A stretch of DNA of 64,000 nt from Planctomycetota bacterium (lineage in GTDB: Bacteria > Planctomycetota > MHYJ01 > WSZJ01 > JACPWG01). The translations under genes and the position numbers were made by a program. The notes under the pieces are model-generated. The model did not search any database and was not told where the DNA came from. It saw only the letters and a list, made by a program, of their open reading frames with translations. Of this stretch, positions 7,681-16,245 are shown in pieces. The stretch covers positions 17,646-81,645 of the forward strand of contig JACPWG010000047.1 of NCBI GenBank assembly GCA_016197205.1, written 5' to 3'. Position 1 is the stretch's first letter, and every line of letters starts with the position of its first letter.

Positions 7681-8277
7681 ATGTCCACCGTCAAGGTCCG
7701 TATCGGGCCGAGGGACCACGGCCGAGCCATGTCGCTGGAAGAATTTGCCGAGGCGGAAGCGGCCCCGGGGAACCTCTATGAACTCGCGGAGGGGGTCATC
7801 GTCGTGGTGGACATTCCGGGACTGCCGCACGGAAAAGTGCTGTACGCGCTCGAGCTGCAGCTTGCCGCCTGGGAGCTTGCGCACCCGGGCCTCGTGCACT
7901 ACCGAGCCTCCGGAGACCGGTGCTCGCTGTTTCCGCCCGGCTTTCAGTCAGAACGCCATCCCGACCTCGCGCTCTATCTCACCCCCGCTCCGGATCCGGT
8001 GAATCCCTGGGAAAACTGGATTCCCGACCTCGTGGTCGAGGTGGTGTCGAAGGGGAGCGAGAAGCGCGACTACGAAGACAAGCGCAGGGAGTACCTGGCC
8101 GCGGGCGTCCGCGAGTACTGGATCCTCGATCCTCAACAGCGACAGCGGCGGGTCCTGATCCTCCAGCGCGCAGGGGACGTGTTCCGCGAACGTCGGCCGG
8201 TCAAGTCGTACGCCAGCCCGCTGCTTCCGGGGTTCTCGCTCGACCTCCCTCGCCTGTTCGCACAAGCCGGCGCCTGA
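7681..8277 (+). CDS. Uma2/DUF820-family nuclease-fold protein
   Basis: 198 residues from an ATG with GAGGAG at ideal spacing. DUF820 (Uma2) proteins have a restriction-endonuclease-like fold. They are highly multiplied in cyanobacteria and Planctomycetota, and their cellular role is unknown. The fold signature is present: MSLEEFAEAE start, LYELAEGVIVVVD, PDLALYLTP, then the PD-(D/E)XK-like core PDLVVEVVSKGSEKRDYEDK with YLAAGVREYWILDP. The Asp, Glu-x-Val and Lys residues of that core are intact. It has its own promoter and no partner gene. A second, divergent family member is at 60688-61254. A family A repeat begins 33 bp after the stop. Confidence 0.9.
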   Translation: MSTVKVRIGPRDHGRAMSLEEFAEAEAAPGNLYELAEGVIVVVDIPGLPHGKVLYALELQLAAWELAHPGLVHYRASGDRCSLFPPGFQSERHPDLALYLTPAPDPVNPWENWIPDLVVEVVSKGSEKRDYEDKRREYLAAGVREYWILDPQQRQRRVLILQRAGDVFRERRPVKSYASPLLPGFSLDLPRLFAQAGA

Positions 8278-8310
8278 CCGCGAGCGCACGGACCGGCTCA
8301 CGGCGCGTTA

Positions 8311-8397
8311 GCGCCCGCGCAAAAATAACTGCGCAGATTCGGACCTCGAGGCTCCTGGGGGCGCGGCCCTCTGGGCAGCGCTGCGCGGGCCGGAGGC
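8311..8397 (+). repeat. Family A element, right-truncated copy A2
   Basis: The left terminal repeat GCGCCCGCGCAAAAATAACT and most of the left arm match copy A1, but homology stops at about 8397 before the right arm. The sequence then enters the RNase HII-like frame. Confidence 0.8.
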
Positions 8398-8417
8398 GCG
8401 TCGGCGGCTTCAGCGAC

Positions 8418-9227
8418 ATGGCCGCCATCGAGCGAACCGTGCGCGCCTTCCATGCCTCGCTGCACGGAGAGGCTGCGACCTTCGAGGAGCTTTTCGCCTC
8501 GCTCTCCGTTTACTCGCGCGAGGACCTGCGCCGTCCGTGCCCGGCGTCCGCCGCGCCCAAATGCTGGACCCCCGCCCTCGACCTGCCGATCTGGGACCGC
8601 GCCGCGCCGGTTCGTGCAGCCGCCGCCTCTGAGGCGCCGGCCGACCTTCCCCCGACCGCGCTCAGCGAAGCGCTCCGCCGAGAACTGGCGGAGGCCGGCC
8701 TCGAGCTGCTCGACCTGCGCACGGCGCTATGCTGCCCGGGCGTCCTCAACGAGCGTCTCGGGTCGGGTACCTACCCTACCAAGTTCGCGCTCGAGTTCGC
8801 GATGATCGAGGACCTGCTCGCCTGGGTTCACCCGCGCGTGGGGGAGGAGGTCGACTACGTCTGCGGCCGGCTCGGCGGCACCCGGGACGCCTACCCGCGC
8901 ATGTTCGGTGCTCTCTCCCGCTTCCCGTGTACGGCCTGGGACTGCGGCCCGCGCCGCACGCGCTATCGGTTCGCGGGTCTCGGGCAGGTGACGTTCGAGG
9001 AGTCGGCCGAGGACGCGCACCTGCCCGTGGCCCTCGCTTCGATGGTCGGAAAATACGTGCGCGAAGGCTTCGTCCGTCGCGAGAATCTTTTTTTTACGGG
9101 CCTCGTCCCGGGCCTCCGCCCCACGAGCGGCTATTGCAACGGCGTGACGGAAGCCTTCGTCCGGGGCACGGAAGAGGTCCGCCGCGACCTGGGGATCCCG
9201 GACGGGTGCTTCCTCCGGCGCCGATAG
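8418..9227 (+). pseudogene. Truncated, degenerate RNase HII-like protein
   Basis: 269 codons from ATG 8418. The C-terminal half carries the pattern of the large planctomycete-type RNase HII: CGRLGG (usually DRxGG), LPVALASMVGKYVREGF, and PGLRPTSGYCNGV. The start MAAIERTVRAFH corresponds to an internal segment of full-length homologues. The N-terminal 60-70 residues with the conserved DEAGYGP catalytic motif are missing, and the second metal-binding Asp is Gly. Upstream of the ATG the sequence is the cut edge of family A copy A2, which suggests that a deletion or insertion removed the 5' end. It is probably not an active nuclease. The family alignment is from memory and needs a search. Confidence 0.6.
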
Positions 9228-9235
9228 AATTGTGG

Positions 9236-9265
9236 TTGACAGGGCTCGGGCGGGTCCGGTATACT
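9236..9265 (+). promoter_or_regulatory. Promoter of tRNA-Ala
   Basis: TTGACA, 18-bp spacer, TATACT, ending 13 bp before the first tRNA base. A near-consensus vegetative promoter. Confidence 0.8.
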
Positions 9266-9278
9266 TCGCGCACCTCGT

Positions 9279-9354
9279 GGGGACGTAGCTCAACTGGGAG
9301 AGCGCCAGGATCGCACCCTGGAGGTTGGCGGTTCGAGCCCGCTCGTCTCCACCA
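9279..9354 (+). tRNA. tRNA-Ala(CGC)
   Basis: 76 nt including an encoded CCA. The acceptor stem pairs GGGGACG with CGTCTCC, which contains the G3-U70 pair that identifies alanine tRNAs. Anticodon stem CCAGG/CCTGG holds the loop ATCGCAC, so the anticodon is CGC, reading GCG. D arm and T arm (GGTTCGAGCC) are regular. Confidence 0.95.
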
Positions 9355-9484
9355 CACCCACCGCCCCGGATCCCGTTCCAGCCACCCTTGCCCCTTCTCC
9401 GTCCACTCCACCTCCCGTCGTCCGGGTCGGCGCCCCCGGCGCACCCGTCGGTCCGGGCGGCCGACACGGAAGGAGACGCGGCGC

Positions 9485-10246
9485 GTGAGCGGGTTCTCCC
9501 TCGTGCTTTTTGATGCAGGCGGCACCCTGCTCCGTCCGCGACCGTCCGTGGGGGAGAGGTACGCGCTGCTCGCTGCCCGATTCGGCGCCTCGCTGCAGCA
9601 GGCGCTCGTGGACGCCGACTTGTCGGCCCACTTCGCGGGCCGTGCGGACGACCTGACGCCGTCAGGCCTCGAGACTTCCGAAGCGGTCGAGCTGGCGTGC
9701 TGGCGGGCATTCACGGATCGGCTGTACGGGCGCATGCAGGGCATCCGCGCCACCCGGCAAGAGTGGTTCGACGCCGCGTGGGCGGACTTCGCCCGGGCCG
9801 ACGCCTGGGCCCTGTACCCGGACGTCCTTCCCGCTCTCGAGGGGCTGCGTTCGGCCGGCGTGCGGGCGGGGGTGCTCTCGAACTGGGATTCCCGGCTCGA
9901 CCTCGTGTTGCGCGAGCTGGGGCTTTCACCGTATCTCGCCCGGATCGAGGTGTCGTCGAGGGCGGGTGTGCGAAAACCCGATCCGCGGATCTTCCTCCGG
10001 GCCCTCGAGGCGCTGGGCGTGTCCGCCGGCGAGGCCGCGCACGTGGGGGATAGCTGGACGGACGACGTCCGCGGCGCTCGTGCCGCCGGCGTGCTGCCGA
10101 TCTTCCTGGTCCGGGACGGGGCGGGACGCGTGGGGGGAGAGTCGGACGTTGCGATCGTCAGCAGCCTCCTGGAGGTCGTCGCGCTGGCGCGGGGAGCCGC
10201 CCCGTCCGCGTCCTCGAGAGGGAAGCGAGACCGAGAAAAGGCTTGA
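9485..10246 (+). CDS. HAD-superfamily hydrolase
   Basis: 253 residues from a GTG with AAGGAG 9 bases upstream. Haloacid-dehalogenase-type phosphatase with an inserted helical cap. Motif I is LVLFDAGGTLL (Asp9 nucleophile; the usual second Asp of DxDxT is Gly, as in many HDHD3/epoxide-hydrolase-like members). Motif II is GVLSNWDS, motif III the Lys in VRKPDPRIF, and motif IV HVGDSWTDDVRGA. The most similar groups are HAD-IA proteins such as HDHD3. With Asp-Ala-Gly instead of Asp-x-Asp, activity may be dehalogenase-like or lost, so no substrate is proposed. The stop codon lies inside the -35 box of the next promoter. About 20 C-terminal residues are disordered. Confidence 0.88.
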   Translation: MSGFSLVLFDAGGTLLRPRPSVGERYALLAARFGASLQQALVDADLSAHFAGRADDLTPSGLETSEAVELACWRAFTDRLYGRMQGIRATRQEWFDAAWADFARADAWALYPDVLPALEGLRSAGVRAGVLSNWDSRLDLVLRELGLSPYLARIEVSSRAGVRKPDPRIFLRALEALGVSAGEAAHVGDSWTDDVRGARAAGVLPIFLVRDGAGRVGGESDVAIVSSLLEVVALARGAAPSASSRGKRDREKA

Positions 10247-10271
10247 TTCGTTGTGGGGCGCGGCCTATAAT
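10243..10271 (+). promoter_or_regulatory. Promoter of tRNA-Val
   Basis: TTGATT, 17-bp spacer, TATAAT. The -35 box overlaps the stop codon (TGA 10244-10246) of the HAD gene. Confidence 0.8.
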
Positions 10272-10323
10272 CCGCGCCCACTCGCACTCGCGGACGCCAT
10301 GCTGCTTCGCGACCCAACCGGCT

Positions 10324-10400
10324 GGGCGGTTAGTTCAGTTGGCTAGAACGCATGCTCGACACGCATGAGGTCACAGGTTCAAATCCTGTACCGCCCACCA
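10324..10400 (+). tRNA. tRNA-Val(GAC) with an unusual C at position 33
   Basis: 77 nt with encoded CCA. Acceptor GGGCGGT/ACCGCCC, D stem GTTC/GAAC, anticodon stem CATGC/GCATG and T stem ACAGG/CCTGT all pair. The loop is TCGACAC, giving anticodon GAC (valine). The base before the anticodon is C where U33 is nearly universal; related valine tRNAs usually read CTGACAC here. Confidence 0.9.
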
Positions 10401-10659
10401 CACCCCGCCGCGAGTGGTCCACCGCAGGTAGTGCGACCGCCTGAGTCCATCACGCCTTCCCCTGCCGGTGGCTCGGAGCGCCGGCTCCAGATCTCCTACC
10501 AACTTCGGCCCACGAAACACCCGGGGGCCGCTGTAGCGCGAGGCCGACGGCGCAAGCTCCTCCTCGCGGTTCGGCGGGCAACGGCGTGCGCCCGCACCCG
10601 CGCCTGCGGCGTCCTACCCGGCAGGCCTTGCCCTGTCGCCGCTCGCGCCTTCCCCCGGC

Positions 10660-11331
10660 CTACGCAGGCTCCGTGCGAAGCACATACCCGGAGCCGCGGA
10701 TCGTATGGATGAGGCGGACCTCGAAGCCCAGGTCCACCTTGTTCCGCAGGTAGTTGATGTACACGTCCACGACGTTGGTGTCCGTACTGGAGTCCCAGGA
10801 CCAGGCGTACTGCGCGATCTGGCGGCGAGTCACCACCTGCTCGGGATGCCGCATCAGGTACTCCAGGAGCGAATACTCCCTCGGGGTGAGCTGGATTTCC
10901 TTGCCGCCGCGGTGAGCCTTGCGGGAGAGGAGGTCGAGCACCAGGTCGACGAATCTCAGCTCGGTCGGATGGCCGTCCTGGTTCAGGAGGATGCGCGCTT
11001 GCGCCGCCAGCTCGCCGACCGAGAAGGGCTTTCCCAGGCACGCGCTCGCGCCCGCTTCCAGCGCGCGGTTCTTCTCCGCGACGGCGCCTCGCTCGATGAC
11101 GGCGACGATCGGCACCCCTGGGCCCACGTCCCGAAGAGCCCGCAGGAGCTGCAACTCCTGCCCGCGCCCGCCCGCCGCGTCCACGACGACGAGATCGGGC
11201 CGGCTGCTTCGGGCGAGCAGGAGGGCGTCGGCCGCTCCGCTCGCGGCTTCCACGCTGTGCCCGTCCTCCCGGAAGCCGTTCCGGACGAACTCCACCACCG
11301 CGGGGTCATCCACGGCCAGCAGGATGCGCAT
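10660..11331 (-). CDS. OmpR/PhoB-family response regulator (orphan)
   Basis: 223 residues. The receiver domain spans residues 1-115 with the acidic pocket VDDP (Asp8, Asp9), phosphoacceptor Asp51 (DLVVVDAAGG) and Lys101 (CLGKPFS). The winged-helix DNA-binding domain spans about 125-220 with the OmpR signature LTPREYSLLEYLMRHPEQVV, then VDVYINYLRNKVD and HTIRGSGYVL. It is a transcription factor controlled by phosphorylation. No sensor kinase lies next to it, so its input is unknown. A longer frame reaches 11514, but that extension is Pro/Ser-rich and precedes the receiver start, so ATG 11331 is used. It is divergent from the AAA ATPase gene across a 431-bp gap. Confidence 0.93.
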   Translation of the reverse strand: MRILLAVDDPAVVEFVRNGFREDGHSVEAASGAADALLLARSSRPDLVVVDAAGGRGQELQLLRALRDVGPGVPIVAVIERGAVAEKNRALEAGASACLGKPFSVGELAAQARILLNQDGHPTELRFVDLVLDLLSRKAHRGGKEIQLTPREYSLLEYLMRHPEQVVTRRQIAQYAWSWDSSTDTNVVDVYINYLRNKVDLGFEVRLIHTIRGSGYVLRTEPA

Positions 11332-11663
11332 GCGAGGCACCGCCAAGGTTTTTGCCAGGGTTTCAGGTCCACGCGTCGGTCGAGACTTCCGGCAGCCCGG
11401 CCGGGCGCGCTCGAACGCCGACGCCGGAACGGGGGGCGACCCGAGCTCCGGTTGGGAGCTCTGCGAGGAGGCCCCCGGAGCGAGGCTGGGATCGGACGGA
11501 TCGGATGCCGCCAACTCCGAGCGCCATTCTAGGGAGGACGGCCCCCATTTGTCCAGCCTTTCCCGAACACGGCCGCGCCGTCACCAAGGACTCGAGAGCC
11601 GGGACGACGCCGGCGAGGTTGGGTCCCGCCCCCGCCTCCCACGTCACCCTCGCGCCTGTGCCC

Positions 11664-11693
11664 TTGACAGTGTCCTCCTGTCGGGTTTATTGT
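11664..11693 (+). promoter_or_regulatory. Promoter of the AAA ATPase-PrsW pair
   Basis: TTGACA, 18-bp spacer, TATTGT, about 70 bp before the GTG start of the AAA gene. Nothing else is seen in the 11332-11762 gap. Confidence 0.65.
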
Positions 11694-11762
11694 AACCCGA
11701 GAACGATCCGCCCGTCGCCGCAGCCGCTCAGCCTTTCTCTCCCTCGTTTTCGGGAGTCGCCG

Positions 11763-13385
11763 GTGAAGCCGATCCGCGACGTCGATAGCGACGAGTTCCG
11801 ATCCCTCCTCCGGTGGGCAGGCAGCCGCGAAAACCATCGCGAGCTTTTCGAGTCCATCCTCGGCTGCCCCTTCGAAGCGATCCTCGCCCTGGAGAAAGTG
11901 TACCCCGCCCGGCAGGCCTCGCTCGTCGCGGTGGGGCTCGAAGAGCTCGGCCAGGGCTGCGCCCAGAAAAAATTCCTCGCCGGTCCCAAGTTCTCCTACC
12001 AGCCCGTGCACCACGAGATCGAACTCGGCGACGAGCGCACCGTGTCCGCGATGATCGTCGGTTCGGTGCATCTCCGGAAGGACGGAAAGGACTTCATCGT
12101 CAACGTCGCCTTCGAGAATCCGGATTTCGGCGCCGTCCGCGTCTCCTTTCGTCAGGAGCATCGCGAAGAGGCGCGCGAGTTCCTCGAGGCCCTGGACCGC
12201 TGGATCGAGGAGAACAATTTCTACCGTGGAAGGGTCGTAACGCCCACGCTCGAGTTCGTGCGCTTCCCCCGCGCCGGCTGGGAGGACATCGTCCTCCCCC
12301 CCGCGGTGCTGGAAGAGGTCCACGAGCACATCGTGCGCTGGGCGGAGCGGCTGGAGGAATTCCAGTCGTACGGGCTCCCGGCCCGCCGGGGCATCCTGCT
12401 GTGCGGGGAGCCGGGCACCGGGAAGACGCTGCTCGGGCGCATCCTGGCCTCGACGCTCGGGCTCACGTTCCTGTGGGTGACGCCGCGCTACATGCTGCGG
12501 AGCCAGGCGGCCCAGGCCATTTACGAAGTCGCCCGCGAACTCGCGCCGACGCTCGTTTTCTTCGAGGACGTCGACTTTTTCGCCATGGACCGGAGCGAGA
12601 ACCACGGCGCGGTGCTTCCGGAGCTCCTGAACGTCCTTGATGGGCTGGTACCGAACGAGGGCGTGCTGACCGTCATGACCACGTCTCATCCGGACGCGCT
12701 CGACGCAGCGCTGCGCGACCGGCCGGGCCGGCTCGACCGGAAGATCTCCCTGCCGCGGCCCGACGTCACCGGACGGATGGACATGCTCGGCCGATTTCTG
12801 CGGGAGACAGGTCCGCTCGACGCGACGCTGGGCGACGCGGGGCTGTCGAAGTTGGCCAGCGCGGCCGAGGGGTTGAACGGCGCCCACCTGCGCGAGGTGG
12901 CGATCCTCGCGCGGCTGGAGGCCCTCGGGCCGGAGCGGGGCGTGCCGGCGGGCGCGGCCTCGCCGGCCGCGGGCTCGGCGGCTGCGAGCCCAGCGCGTGC
13001 CGCAGGGGCCGCGGTCCGGCCGGCGGCGCCTACCGGAGAAGCTCGTGGCCCGGCGGCTGGGACCGCCTCGGCGGAGGCCCCCGACGGCCGCGGCGCGAAA
13101 CCGGGTCTGGCGGGAGCGCCGGAGCCGGCGGAGGAGCCGCCGCCAACCCCGCCGCCGCCACCGCCCCCGATCACCCTCGCGCACGCCGAGATCGCGCTGT
13201 CCCAGGTCCTGCGCTCCCGGCAGGCGACGCTCGGGTTCGGCGGCCGGGACGAGGAGCCGCCCCGCCCTCGAGCCCTCGGCGGGTTCGGCGCCCGGACCAC
13301 GGTCGAAACGAAGGACGAAGCGGCCACGCGGCCCGCGCCGGGACTCGAGCCGTGGGATGGACGGGGGAGCGGACATGGACCCTAG
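11763..13385 (+). CDS. AAA ATPase with unknown N-terminal domain and Pro/Ala-rich insert
   Basis: 540 residues from a GTG (weak GGGAG upstream). Residues 1-170 are a conserved-looking alpha/beta domain I do not recognise. An AAA module follows: Walker A GEPGTGKT (215-222), Walker B LVFFEDVDFF (Glu268/Asp269), sensor-1 TTSHPDAL, and arginine-finger region LRDRPGRLDRKI. It belongs to the classical AAA clade (FtsH, BCS1, proteasomal ATPase-like remodelers), not to the helicase clades. After the lid domain there is about 75 residues of Ala/Pro-rich linker (390-465) and a short C-terminal helix segment. The gene overlaps the PrsW-like gene by 11 bp, so the two are co-translated. This suggests an ATPase acting with a membrane protein. 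Substrate unknown. Confidence 0.8.
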   Translation: MKPIRDVDSDEFRSLLRWAGSRENHRELFESILGCPFEAILALEKVYPARQASLVAVGLEELGQGCAQKKFLAGPKFSYQPVHHEIELGDERTVSAMIVGSVHLRKDGKDFIVNVAFENPDFGAVRVSFRQEHREEAREFLEALDRWIEENNFYRGRVVTPTLEFVRFPRAGWEDIVLPPAVLEEVHEHIVRWAERLEEFQSYGLPARRGILLCGEPGTGKTLLGRILASTLGLTFLWVTPRYMLRSQAAQAIYEVARELAPTLVFFEDVDFFAMDRSENHGAVLPELLNVLDGLVPNEGVLTVMTTSHPDALDAALRDRPGRLDRKISLPRPDVTGRMDMLGRFLRETGPLDATLGDAGLSKLASAAEGLNGAHLREVAILARLEALGPERGVPAGAASPAAGSAAASPARAAGAAVRPAAPTGEARGPAAGTASAEAPDGRGAKPGLAGAPEPAEEPPPTPPPPPPPITLAHAEIALSQVLRSRQATLGFGGRDEEPPRPRALGGFGARTTVETKDEAATRPAPGLEPWDGRGSGHGP

Positions 13386-14415
13386 CGGCGGCGACCAGAA
13401 GCCGGCTCCCGTACCCCCGCCCGTCGCGGGTGCGAACCCGGCCCCCCCGTTTTTCGGCGTCCCGGCCCGCGCGTCCCGGCTCGGACGCGGGCTCCCCTCG
13501 ACCCTGCGCTTGACGCTCGGCACTTTCCGGCGCCTCGCCACCGTCCACCTTCGTCCAGCTCTTCACCTCGCCTGGGATTTCTTCTCGCCGCGCGAGCTGT
13601 ACGACGTCCTCCGCCACCCGGTATACTGGGTCGCGCTCCTTGCCGCCACGGCCCCGATTTTCATCATCATGCTGCGCGTCGATCTCAGCGCGATGATGTT
13701 CTATTTTTCGCTCCTCTGGGCGTACGTTTTCTACCGGCTCTGCGACCTCGGCCAAAACCTGCTCCGGAAGTGCGCCTTCTCCTTCGCCTTCGCGGTCCTC
13801 GTCAGCCTCTTCGTCTTTCCGCTCTATCTGCAGTTGCCGCCGCGCTGGGTGGATGCCGCGATCGTCGCGACGGACCCGCGTGTCCGTTTCCTGGGCTACG
13901 TGCTCGGCGTCGGCGTGCGCGAAGAAGTCTGCAAGGGACTGGGCGTGCTCCTCTCGGTCTGGCTGCTCCACCGCCTCCGGTGGAGCCAGCTCGCGCTCGT
14001 CGAAGGCATGCTCTACGCCGCCATGGGCGGGTTCGGTTTCGCGGCGGTCGAGAACGTGCGCTGGATGCAGGACCTCTCCCTTCTCCAGGAGTCGGGCCAG
14101 GTGGCCGGGGGCGCCTTCCAGAGCAGCTTCGCCCGGGTGGTCCTGGTGCCGTTCGTGCACGCCTGCTGGACGGGGATCATGGGCTATTTCGTGGTGCGCG
14201 CCTCGCGCGAACCGCTTCGCCACCGGCTGCTCCTGGGCGCCGCGCTCGTCGTTCCGGCCGCGCTCCACGGCCTGTTCGACTTCGCCGTCTCCCTGCCGGA
14301 GCTGAAAGCCCTCGCCCTCCTTACCGTCGGGCTCAGCTTCTATCTCTACCTGAAGTGCCTGTTGAAGGTGCAGGGGGAGGGGCGACTCACCGAGCTGGAC
14401 CGGCGTCTGGTCTGA
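13375..14415 (+). CDS. PrsW-like intramembrane protease family protein
   Basis: 346 residues from the second of two nearby ATGs, chosen because GGGGGAG is correctly placed before it. A disordered Pro-rich 30-residue start is followed by about eight hydrophobic segments. PrsW/CPBP-type motifs are present: VREEVCKGLG (Glu183, Glu184, Lys187), GMLYAAMGGFGFAAVEN (211-227), PFVHACWTGIMGY (His262) and ALHGLFDF (His298). In Bacillus, PrsW cuts an anti-sigma factor in the membrane. Whether this member is proteolytic here is inference. Its start lies inside the AAA ATPase gene, so an ATPase-membrane protease partnership is likely. Confidence 0.85.
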   Translation: MDPSGGDQKPAPVPPPVAGANPAPPFFGVPARASRLGRGLPSTLRLTLGTFRRLATVHLRPALHLAWDFFSPRELYDVLRHPVYWVALLAATAPIFIIMLRVDLSAMMFYFSLLWAYVFYRLCDLGQNLLRKCAFSFAFAVLVSLFVFPLYLQLPPRWVDAAIVATDPRVRFLGYVLGVGVREEVCKGLGVLLSVWLLHRLRWSQLALVEGMLYAAMGGFGFAAVENVRWMQDLSLLQESGQVAGGAFQSSFARVVLVPFVHACWTGIMGYFVVRASREPLRHRLLLGAALVVPAALHGLFDFAVSLPELKALALLTVGLSFYLYLKCLLKVQGEGRLTELDRRLV

Positions 14416-14488
14416 CCCCTCCTCGTGCAACTCCATGCCGTCTTTTGAAATGGGGCGTGGCACCGACGAGCGGGGGGGCCGAAATCCC

Positions 14489-14516
14489 TTGACACCCCTG
14501 TCCTCCTCCCTATAAT
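14489..14516 (+). promoter_or_regulatory. Strong promoter of the glycosyltransferase gene
   Basis: TTGACA, 16-bp spacer, TATAAT, about 46 bp before the ATG at 14563. Confidence 0.8.
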
Positions 14517-14562
14517 AGCCGCGACTTTCGGGGTGTCCGGCCCGGAGATTGGGAGCGATGCC

Positions 14563-16038
<1,476 letters not shown>

Positions 16039-16117
16039 GTACTCACATCTTCCGAATCGGCCCCGGAGCACTCCTCCCCTCGCTTGCGAGGTCGAGCCCG
16101 CGGGCGCGGTCGGGCGC

Positions 16118-16152
16118 GCCGAGGCCGCTCCCTAACGGTCGCGGTTCCGTGT
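16118..16152 (-). repeat. Family H dispersed 30-bp repeat
   Basis: GCTCCCTAACGGTCGCGGTT core. Other copies in the window are at about 2975-3006, 27358-27381, 35594-35625, 35942-35972, 37206-37236 and 55531-55562. The remainder of 16039-16245 is gene-free. Confidence 0.75.
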
Positions 16153-16245
16153 TCCGCGGTCGCACCTCGCGGAGCTTCGACGGCACACAGGCCTTGCAGG
16201 GGAGGCTTCGCAAGAGTTGAGCGACGATCCCCGGGGAGTTCGCCG

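Noticed and set aside
10332..11514. Longer start for the response regulator at 11514
   Set aside because: The extra 61 residues are Ser/Pro-rich and lie before the canonical receiver start; ATG 11331 fits the family.
11529..13541. 670-codon minus-strand frame over the AAA ATPase
   Set aside because: No domain, and the opposite strand carries Walker A/B and the rest of an AAA module.
14533..14562. GTG start for the glycosyltransferase
   Set aside because: It lacks a ribosome site, whereas ATG 14563 has GGGAG at good distance.
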